Part shown: positions 1 through 6,708 of the stretch, one piece after another | Layout of the letters: every line of letters starts with the position of its first letter | Position numbering within the stretch: position 1 is the stretch's first letter | Assembly (NCBI GenBank): GCA_938044045.1 | Contig: CALIQN010000058.1 | Coordinates: forward strand, 1-6,708 | Origin: an uncultured Peptococcaceae bacterium | GTDB taxonomy: Bacteria; Bacillota; Peptococcia; Peptococcales; Peptococcaceae | Direction of reading: 5' to 3' | Length of the DNA stretch: 6,708 bases | The notes under the pieces: generated by a model | Told to the model about the DNA's origin: nothing | The model's database searches: none | What the model saw: only the letters and a program-made list of their open reading frames with translations | Position numbers and translations under genes: made by a program

Positions 1-356
1 TAAAAAATGGATTAGATGAAGTACTTGGTGAAAACGGAACGGGGCTTTCTGGCGGAGAGAAGACTCGTCTTGCTTTAGCGAGATTGGTGCTCAGAAACCC
101 TTCTATCGTGATTTTAGATGAACCTTATCGTGGTTTAGATGAAAAGACAAAGAATGATGTAAGTAATTTTATTCAAGAGTGGTCTAAAGGAAAAACACAG
201 ATTTTAATTACACATGAGTTTAATCATTTAGAAGATTATGATACAATCTATATATTTAAAGCAGGAAAAATTATCGAGAATGGTGATCACAATACATTAA
301 TGCGCTTAGGTGGTGAATACCAAAAATTCTATGACTTGAATAAGATTCGAATTTAG
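1..356 (+). CDS. ABC transporter ATP-binding domain, C-terminal part (5' end outside window)
   Basis: The reading frame is open from base 3 to the TAG at 354-356, giving 117 visible residues with no start in the window. They form the second half of an ABC nucleotide-binding domain: signature motif LSGGE (visible residues 15-19), Walker B IVILDE (35-40, with the catalytic Glu), D-loop GLD (44-46) and switch His at 71 (ITHE). The Walker A half lies upstream of the window. The closing segment (LEDYD, then GKIIENGDH and GGEYQKFYDL) resembles the tail of exporter half-transporters that carry membrane and ATPase domains in one chain. CydC/CydD, the cysteine/glutathione exporter needed for cytochrome bd assembly, is one plausible relative, but without the membrane part the substrate cannot be named. 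The residue after Walker B is Tyr (DEPY), where Thr is usual. The downstream pgeF Shine-Dalgarno overlaps the stop codon, so the two genes are probably cotranscribed. Confidence 0.88.
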   Translation, partial: KNGLDEVLGENGTGLSGGEKTRLALARLVLRNPSIVILDEPYRGLDEKTKNDVSNFIQEWSKGKTQILITHEFNHLEDYDTIYIFKAGKIIENGDHNTLMRLGGEYQKFYDLNKIRI

Positions 357-360
357 GAGG
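355..360 (+). promoter_or_regulatory. Shine-Dalgarno of pgeF overlapping the upstream stop codon
   Basis: AGGAGG shares its first two bases with the TAG stop of the ABC gene (TAGGAGG) and sits 8 bases before the pgeF ATG at 369. A ribosome terminating on the ABC gene covers this site, which suggests translational coupling of the two genes. It also supports the chosen pgeF start. Confidence 0.85.
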
Positions 361-368
361 AACGATTT

Positions 369-1184
369 ATGTTTCAGATACGCCAAAATAAAGAAATAAT
401 CTGGCTAGAAGTACAAGCAATCAAACAAACTGAAAAAGTGCTTCATGCCTTTTCTACAAGATTGGGTGGTGTTAGTCAATTCCCTTATAGAAGTTTAAAT
501 CTTGGTTTATATACGAATGATGATGAAAATGATGTTATTGAAAACAGAAAGCGTTTTTTACGTCCATTTAGTGTTGACCCAAACTGTGTAGCAACAGTTA
601 AACAAATACATTCTGATAAAATTGTGCGTGTAGATGAGAATTTCATGGCAAATCCTTTCTTACAAAAAATAGAAAACTGTCTAGAGGCAGATGCTTTAAT
701 TACAAATAAAAAAGGGATTGCTTTATTTGTCAATTATGCGGATTGTGTACCTTTAATTATTTTGGATCCTAAGAAAGAAGCAATTGCCGCTGTCCATGCG
801 GGTTGGCGGGGCACTTTAAAAGGTATAGGTGCGAAAGTTGTTAAAGAAATGATAAGTCAATTTGATTCAAGTCCTGAGGATATTATTGTAGCCATAGGAC
901 CTTCTATTGGACCATTAGATTTTGAGATTGGCTTAGATGTCATAGAAGAGATAAAACAGCATTATCCAACGTACACTGAATTACTGGTGCCAAGTAGAGA
1001 GAACCATGCTTATTTTGATATTTGGCTAGCAAATGAATGGCAACTTCAAAGTGTTGGCATAAAGAAAGAAAATATTCATCTTGCAAGGTTATCAACAATG
1101 AAACGAAATGATTTATTTTTTTCACATCGCAAGAGTTTGTTGGGAGAAACTGGAAGAATGGGAACCTTTATTATGCTAACTTAA
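369..1184 (+). CDS. pgeF: Peptidoglycan editing factor PgeF / YfiH-YlmD (DUF152, LACC1) family protein
   Basis: This 271-residue protein is full length for the family. Its members are cytoplasmic metal-binding enzymes, variously described as laccase-like, as purine-nucleoside-metabolising, or as a factor preventing misincorporation of L-Ser in peptidoglycan precursors. The three expected metal/active-site residues are visible: His81 in KQIHS, Cys126 in YADC and His143 in HAGWRG. Other family marks are TRLGGVS (30-36), GPSIGP (177-182), the FDIWLANEWQL stretch (216-226) and FFSHRK (250-255) near the C-terminus. Two usually conserved spots differ. The common CCYE-like segment after GPxIGP reads LDFE (183-186), and the Cys-Thr pair expected near residue 242 is Ser-Thr. 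The ATG at 369 has AGGAGG 8 bases upstream. The gene is the last of its unit, with a hairpin starting at its stop codon. The physiological substrate cannot be told from sequence. Confidence 0.93.
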   Translation: MFQIRQNKEIIWLEVQAIKQTEKVLHAFSTRLGGVSQFPYRSLNLGLYTNDDENDVIENRKRFLRPFSVDPNCVATVKQIHSDKIVRVDENFMANPFLQKIENCLEADALITNKKGIALFVNYADCVPLIILDPKKEAIAAVHAGWRGTLKGIGAKVVKEMISQFDSSPEDIIVAIGPSIGPLDFEIGLDVIEEIKQHYPTYTELLVPSRENHAYFDIWLANEWQLQSVGIKKENIHLARLSTMKRNDLFFSHRKSLLGETGRMGTFIMLT

Positions 1185-1229
1185 AAAACACTCCTCAAAT
1201 GTTTTATGATTTCATTTGAGGAGTGTTTT
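1185..1229 (+). terminator. Rho-independent terminator after pgeF, possibly bidirectional
   Basis: A perfect 17-bp inverted repeat runs from AAAACACTCCTCAAATG (1185-1201) to CATTTGAGGAGTGTTTT (1213-1229), around an 11-base loop. It starts directly after the pgeF TAA stop (1182-1184). The + strand stem ends in TTTT followed by an AT-rich stretch. On the - strand the stem is followed by six T (complement of 1183-1188), so it could work in both directions, although no - strand gene is seen here. It separates the ABC-pgeF unit from the ytoI-dnaE unit. Confidence 0.9.
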
Positions 1230-1233
1230 AGTT

Positions 1234-1251
1234 TATAAATTTGAATTTATA
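1234..1251. promoter_or_regulatory. 18-bp palindrome over the -35 region, candidate operator
   Basis: TATAAATTTGAATTTATA has perfect 8-bp arms (1234-1241 and 1244-1251) around a 2-base centre. It covers the -35 hexamer of the ytoI promoter and lies 5 bases after the terminator stem. A protein dimer bound here would block RNA polymerase. The first gene downstream encodes a winged-HTH protein, so autoregulation is a reasonable guess. The arms contain only A and T, so chance occurrence in AT-rich DNA is possible; the assignment is inference. Confidence 0.45.
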
Positions 1252-1268
1252 CGTTTCTTTGTTATAAT
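1241..1268 (+). promoter_or_regulatory. Sigma-A type promoter for ytoI-dnaE-pgpA-coaD
   Basis: The -35 element TTGAAT (1241-1246) is separated by 16 bases from a consensus -10 TATAAT (1263-1268). A TG one base before the -10 (1260-1261) makes it an extended -10 promoter. Transcription would start near 1275, leaving a leader of only about 20 bases before the ytoI ATG, most of it Shine-Dalgarno. No other convincing promoter is seen before dnaE, pgpA or coaD, so this one probably serves the whole unit. Confidence 0.8.
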
Positions 1269-1283
1269 TGTTAGTGAGTATTT

Positions 1284-1291
1284 AGGAGGTG
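1284..1291 (+). promoter_or_regulatory. Shine-Dalgarno that fixes the ytoI start
   Basis: AGGAGGTG matches the 16S rRNA anti-SD over 8 bases and lies 5 bases before the ATG at 1297. The frame is open further upstream to a TTG at 1216, but that codon lies inside the terminator stem and upstream of the promoter -10, so it cannot be the start used. Confidence 0.9.
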
Positions 1292-1296
1292 AACAG

Positions 1297-2610
1297 ATGT
1301 CATTTATACAAAAAACAAAACATGAATTGGTCATTAATCATATAAAAACACTCGCTATTGGAGAAAAAGTTTCTGTTCGCCGTTTGGCAAAAGATTTAAA
1401 AATAAGTGAGGGTACCGTTTATCGAGCAATTAAGGAAGCGGAGAATCTTGGCTTAGTGTCTTCTATTCCTAAGGTAGGAACCATTAGAATTGAACCAGAT
1501 GTGGAAAGGTCGATAGATAGTTTATCCTATGAGGAATTGGTTTCAGTATTGGAAGGGAGATTTATCTCAGGAATAGATCTAAAAAAGAAAACACCTAAAG
1601 CCTATTTTGTAGCGACTGGAACAGAGAAATTAAGATATAAAAATTTAAGTAATGAAGTTTTAATAATAGCAGAATACAATACATCGATTATTAGTTATGC
1701 TTTTGAGAAAGAAATGCCTCTACTGCTTTGTGGGCATGAAAAATTAACTGTTGATGAGGTGAAAAAGGCAACTATCAGTAAACAACTACTAATCTCAACA
1801 CCTCATGAGATTTTTGAAACAATTTCTCTAATTAATCAGGTTATTTTTGAAAAAGTGAAGAATCGAGAGCTGATTCGTGTTGAAGCAATTATGACAAAAA
1901 ATCCATGGACACTATATATCTCAGATACTGTCTCACAATGGCACGATTTATTTAAACGAACTGGTTATAGTCGTTTTCCTGTTGTTGATAATGAAGGGAA
2001 TCTGAGGGGGTTGGTAACGGCTCGAGATATTACCAATACATCATACGGTACGCCTATTTCTGAAGTGATGGTTTTAAATCCTTTAACTGTCAAGAAAGAA
2101 GATTTAGTAGGTTATTTAGCACGATTATTGGTTTGGGAAAGCATAGAACTGGTACCTGTAGTCGATGAGGAAAAATTAGTTGGTGTTGTTTCGCGTCAAG
2201 ATATCATAGAGGCTTTACAAAGTTTACAAAAGCAGCCTCAGTTTGGAGAAACATTTGATAATACTGTAATGAGTGGTTTCAGTTTAAAAGAAACAGAACC
2301 TAATGTTATCATTTGTGGTAAGAGCTTAGAATTCATGACAAATGAATATGGGAAAGTTAGTGCTAGTAATCTTTCTACTATTGCAATTAATCTTTCTATT
2401 ATTGCGCTTAGGCTTAAATTTGATTTAGTGACTGAAGTGATGCAGATTACTTTAAACCAATTAGAGTCAATTGGTTTAGAAGAGGAGATAAAAGCAAAAG
2501 CAGTGATTTATCCTTTTAGAAAAAGTGAATTTCAAGTTTTTGTTGAAATTATTTCCAATAATAAGGTTATGGCGGTTGCTACAGTACTTTTAGTAACACA
2601 TGAGAAATAG
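1297..2610 (+). CDS. ytoI: YtoI-family winged-HTH / DRTGG / CBS-pair / HotDog protein
   Basis: This 437-residue cytoplasmic protein is close in length to Bacillus YtoI. An N-terminal winged helix-turn-helix covers about residues 7-67; the segment VSVRRLAKDLKISEGTVYRA (26-45) is the helix-turn-helix and GTIRIE (61-66) the wing. A DRTGG domain follows at about 75-190, then two CBS motifs at about 195-255 (SRFPVVDNEG, GLVTARDI) and 256-312 (LVPVVDEEKLVGVVSRQDI). A C-terminal HotDog fold covers about 322-437 (LEFMTNEYGKVSASNLS near 344-360). CBS and DRTGG domains bind adenine nucleotides in other proteins, and HotDog folds bind acyl-CoA-like ligands, so a ligand-sensing regulator is likely; family function is not established. 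It heads a unit with dnaE 31 bases downstream. A palindrome on its own promoter suggests autoregulation. The ATG at 1297 was chosen because of the strong SD and because it matches the family N-terminus. Confidence 0.92.
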   Translation: MSFIQKTKHELVINHIKTLAIGEKVSVRRLAKDLKISEGTVYRAIKEAENLGLVSSIPKVGTIRIEPDVERSIDSLSYEELVSVLEGRFISGIDLKKKTPKAYFVATGTEKLRYKNLSNEVLIIAEYNTSIISYAFEKEMPLLLCGHEKLTVDEVKKATISKQLLISTPHEIFETISLINQVIFEKVKNRELIRVEAIMTKNPWTLYISDTVSQWHDLFKRTGYSRFPVVDNEGNLRGLVTARDITNTSYGTPISEVMVLNPLTVKKEDLVGYLARLLVWESIELVPVVDEEKLVGVVSRQDIIEALQSLQKQPQFGETFDNTVMSGFSLKETEPNVIICGKSLEFMTNEYGKVSASNLSTIAINLSIIALRLKFDLVTEVMQITLNQLESIGLEEEIKAKAVIYPFRKSEFQVFVEIISNNKVMAVATVLLVTHEK

Positions 2611-2630
2611 CTATTTTTAAGTTTTGTTTT

Positions 2631-2639
2631 AAGGAGGGG
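2631..2639 (+). promoter_or_regulatory. Shine-Dalgarno of dnaE
   Basis: AAGGAGGGG ends two bases before the ATG at 2642, with the AGGAGG core at 2632-2637. Spacing from the core is 4 bases, at the short end of the usual range. The 31-base gap after ytoI shows no hairpin and no clear promoter, consistent with readthrough from ytoI. Confidence 0.8.
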
Positions 2640-2641
2640 AA

Positions 2642-5600
2642 ATGAAACCTTTCGTCCATTTACACAGCCATACTTCTTATAGTTTATTGGATGGTGCTGC
2701 AAAGATTAGTGAGGTTGTAAAACGTGCTAAGGAATTGAATATGCCTGCTTTAGCCATCACAGATCATGGTACCATGTATGGTGTTGTTGAGTTTTTTAAA
2801 GCATGTAAAGATGAAGGCATTAAACCAATTATTGGTTGTGAAGTTTATGTTGCGGCTAGAAATCGTTTTGATAAAGAGCAAGGCAGAGATGAAAAACCTT
2901 ATCACTTGATCCTTTTAGTAAAAAATCAAAAAGGTTATAAAAATCTATGTAAATTGGTGAGTTTAGCCTCTATTGAAGGATTTTACTACAAACCTAGGGT
3001 AGATAGGGAATTACTAGAGAAATACCATGAAGGTCTGATCGCGTTGAGTGCTTGTTTAGGGGGAGAACTTCCTAGACATTTAATGAAGGACGATTATGAT
3101 AAAGCGTTAGAAGCAGCACTTTGGTATAATAAAGTTTTTGGAAAAGGTAATTATTACTTAGAATTACAGTATCATGGCATTAGAGAGCAACTAATTGTCA
3201 ATCAGGGTTTAAGGCGTTTGGCGGAAGAAACTGGCATTGAACTAGTGGCAACAAATGATAATCATTATGTTAAAAGGGAAGATGCTAATATACAAGATGT
3301 GATGTTATGTATACAGACAGGCAAACGTTTATCTGATACAGATAGAATGCATTTTGATGGCAATGAATTCTATTTAAAAAGTTATGATGAAATGCTAGAA
3401 GCTTTGCCAGAGGATCAGAAGGCTCTTGATAAAACCTGTGAGATTGCTCGAATGTGTGAATTTGAGTTTGATTTTTCTAAGAATCATATGCCCGCTTTTA
3501 CACTTCCAGATAATTTTTTGACAGAAAAAGATTATTTGAGAGCTTTATGTCTTCAAGGATTAAAAGAACGATACCAAAGTTTGGATGATAAGAGTTATCA
3601 AAGATTAGATTATGAATTAGAGATTATTAATACTATGGGCTACGAAGCCTATTTTCTTATTGTTTGGGATTTTATCAATTTTGCAAGAAAAAAAGGCATT
3701 TATGTTGGTCCAGGTAGAGGATCTGCGGCAGGTAGTTTGGTCAGCTATGTACTTAAAATTACAGATATTGATCCGCTAAAGTATCAACTTTTGTTTGAAC
3801 GTTTCTTAAATCCAGAACGTGTAAGTATGCCTGATATTGATATTGATTTTTGTGTAGAACGTCGTGGTGAAGTGATAGACTATGTGACGGAAAAATATGG
3901 TAGTGAGCGTGTATGTCAAATTATCACCTTTGGAACAATGGGTGCAAAAGGTGCTATTCGTGATGCTGCTAGAGTAATGGATATTCCTTTACCAACAGTT
4001 AATGCTATTTGTAAAATGATTCCAAATGAATTAGGGATGACCTTGGAAAAAGCATGGCAAGCTTCAGAAGACTTAAAAGAGACAATTAATGCCAATACTT
4101 CACTTTCCACTTTATATGAGACAGCAAGAAAACTAGAGGGTTTACCTCGTCATGCGGGTACCCATGCAGCTGGTGTGGTGATATCTAAAGAACCTTTGAT
4201 GGAATATTTGCCATTACAAAAGACATCAGATGATGCTGTTATTACGCAGTTTGCTAAAGAAGATGTTGAAGATATTGGTCTTTTAAAAATGGATTTTTTA
4301 GGCTTACGAACGCTTACTGTGATCAATAAAACACTTGAGTTAATAGAGCAGAATTATCATTTAAAACTTGATTTAGATCAGGCGACAAATGATGATGAAG
4401 CGACCTATAAAATGCTTTCAGAAGGCGAATCAATAGGTGTTTTTCAGTTAGAAAGTAGTGGTCTTCGAGCTATTTTAAAAGAACTGAAGCCATCTCATTT
4501 AGAAGATATTATTGCACTTGTTGCCTTATATCGACCAGGACCCTTAGGGAGTGGTATGGTAGATGATTTTATTAAAAGAAAACATGGTGCAAAGAAAATA
4601 GAATATTTACATCCTTTGTTGGAACCAATTTTAAAATCAACTTATGGCGTTATCCTCTATCAAGAACAAGTTATGCAAATCGCTAGCCAACTAGCAAATT
4701 TTACCTTAGGACAAGCTGATATGTTGAGAAGAGCTATGGGTAAGAAAAAACCAGAGATTATAGCAAACTTAAAGTCAGAATTTGCAGAGGGTGCCAAAAA
4801 AAATGGTATTGATAAAACAATTTCTGATAGTATCTTTGAGTTAATTGAGTACTTTGCTGGTTATGGATTTAATAAAAGTCATAGTGCTGCCTATGGCTTG
4901 CTTTCTTATCAAACAGCATTTTTAAAATGTCGTTATCCAAAAGAATTTATGGCAGAAACCCTCAATTCATATATTGATAATAATGATAAATTACGCTTTT
5001 ATATTGAAGAGACTCGTAAGATGGGTATAGCAGTTTTACCACCTGATATCAATGAAAGTGGTTTAGGATTTACAGTAACAAAGGAAGGAATACGCTTTGG
5101 ATTAAGTGCTATAAAGGGAGTTGGAATGCAGCCTGTTGCTAATATTGTTGAAACGAGACGAGATAAAAAATTTGAGAGCTTTCAAGATTTTCTACATCGT
5201 ATAGACTTATCAATGGGCATTAATAAAAGGTTGTTGACTAACCTGATTGATAGTGGTGCCTTTTTATCTATACATCCAGAAAGAAAAGCTTTATTATCAA
5301 TTTGTGAAGAAGCTTTTTCTATGGCTCAAGCAATTCAAAAGTCAAAAAATAGTAACCAGCTGTCTTTATTTGATATGGCAGAAAACAGTCATATTAGTGC
5401 ATATGATGTGTTGCCAATTCCAAAAATTGAAGAATATAGCAAGGATGAGATACTTGCTTTTGAAAAAGAACTTTTGGGCGTATATGTTAGTGGACATCCC
5501 TTAGAAGATTATTCTAATGAGTTAAAAAATAAAACAAGTCATACGATAGAAGCATTAACAGAAACACTTCATAATAAAAGAGTAGTTGTGGGTGGGCTTT

Positions 5601-6081
5601 TACGTCAAGTAAAATATCAAACGACCAAAAAAGGTGATATGATGGCAACCTGCCAATTGGAAGACTTATCAAGTACAATTGATATGTTGGTTTTTCCTAA
5701 AAATTTACAAAAACTACAACCAAGTTTATCTGAGGGAAGTATAGTGCTAATCGAAGGTAGATATAGTGAGCAGGATGATGATAAGAAAATCTTTATTGAA
5801 GCCATTTCACCATTAGTAAAATCTGAGGTTTTAGATACTATAAGAGAAAGCCGATTTAAGTTAATGCTACGCTTGAAATCTGAAAATGACAGAAGACTAT
5901 ATCCAATTTTATCTTTATTAGAGCATCATAAAGGCAATATACCTGCTTATTTATTTTATGCGGATAGTAGAAAAGTTTTTAAATTAGATAAAAAATATTG
6001 GGTATCTTCTAGTGATGTTTTATTAGAGCTATTAAAAACAGAACTAGGAGAAAAATCTGTTGTTTTAAAGGAGGACATAGA

Positions 6082-6085
<4 letters not shown>
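2642..6085 (+). CDS. dnaE: DNA polymerase III subunit alpha, DnaE1 type
   Basis: This 1147-residue C-family replicative DNA polymerase is complete. The N-terminal PHP domain (about 1-215) keeps all nine expected metal-ligand positions: His8, His10, Asp17, His42, Glu67, His88, Cys138, Asp206 and His208. It is therefore probably a metal-dependent 3'-5' exonuclease, unlike the degenerate E. coli PHP. The polymerase core shows PGRGSAAGSLV (357-367), the catalytic aspartates of PDIDIDF (Asp398, Asp400) and the third in KMDFLGL (Asp551). YRPGPLGSGM (630-639) and FNKSHSAAYG (743-752) are further polymerase-core marks. A helix-hairpin-helix lies near 817-836 (AIKGVGMQPVA). QLSLF (906-910) fits the beta-clamp binding motif, and an OB fold covers about 978-1060. 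Bacillota usually also carry PolC, and I cannot tell which polymerase leads here. The gene lies in a unit after ytoI, and its stop overlaps the pgpA start. Confidence 0.98.
6067..6074 (+). promoter_or_regulatory. Shine-Dalgarno of pgpA inside the dnaE 3' end
   Basis: AAAGGAGG lies within the last codons of dnaE, 7 bases before the GTG at 6082. It supports the GTG start and the 4-base GTGA overlap with the dnaE stop, an arrangement typical of translational coupling. Confidence 0.85.

Positions 6086-6708
<623 letters not shown>

Noticed and set aside
485..733. 82-codon open frame on the - strand inside pgeF
   Set aside because: Antisense shadow of a conserved gene with no family resemblance and no promoter seen.
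1216..1296. 27-codon N-terminal extension of YtoI starting at TTG 1216
   Set aside because: The TTG lies within the terminator stem and upstream of the promoter -10, has no Shine-Dalgarno, and the extension does not match the YtoI N-terminus; ATG 1297 has an excellent SD.
2611..2641. Possible separate promoter or terminator between ytoI and dnaE
   Set aside because: The T-rich gap has no inverted repeat and no convincing -35/-10 pair; it holds only the dnaE Shine-Dalgarno.
3832..3850. Short direct repeat GATATTGATATTGAT in dnaE
   Set aside because: It is explained by the catalytic DIDID residues encoded with the same codons.
5247..5504. 85-codon + strand frame inside dnaE in another frame
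   Set aside because: It overlaps conserved dnaE coding sequence with the clamp motif; composition is typical of out-of-frame translation.

Overview
The window is a gene-dense, AT-rich chromosomal stretch. All genes lie on the + strand, Shine-Dalgarno sequences are strong (AGGAGG type) and intergenic gaps are very short. Together with a YtoI-type DRTGG/CBS/HotDog protein and a YutG-type PgpA, this points to a low-GC Bacillota. The DnaE is of the clamp-motif-bearing DnaE1 type rather than the shorter Bacillus-type DnaE. That makes a Clostridia- or Negativicutes-like host more likely than a Bacillus or Lactobacillus relative, but I cannot fix the taxon from this window. I see no phage, insertion sequence, CRISPR, tRNA or rRNA signal.

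Layout. Bases 1-356 are the 3' end of an ABC-transporter ATPase gene, probably a fused exporter half-transporter that may be CydC/CydD-like. Its stop codon overlaps the Shine-Dalgarno of pgeF/yfiH (369-1184), a peptidoglycan editing factor / multicopper-oxidase-like protein. A 17-bp-stem hairpin (1185-1229) closes this transcription unit. Directly after it come a near-perfect 18-bp palindrome (1234-1251) and a strong extended -10 promoter (1241-1268), opening a second unit: ytoI (1297-2610), dnaE (2642-6085), pgpA (6082-6561) and coaD (from 6563, cut by the window edge). dnaE and pgpA overlap by 4 bases, and pgpA and coaD are separated by 1 base.

Function. The second unit joins a multidomain putative ligand-sensing regulator (winged HTH, DRTGG, CBS pair, HotDog) to a DNA polymerase III alpha subunit, a phosphatidylglycerol-pathway phosphatase and a coenzyme A biosynthesis enzyme. 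It is essentially housekeeping. The most intriguing part is the palindrome lying on the -35 element of the promoter that drives a gene for a DNA-binding-type regulator and then dnaE. It is a candidate autoregulatory switch tying a small-molecule signal to replication, lipid and CoA genes. I found no clear evidence of an entirely new system; the remaining findings are residue-level oddities and gene-coupling architecture.
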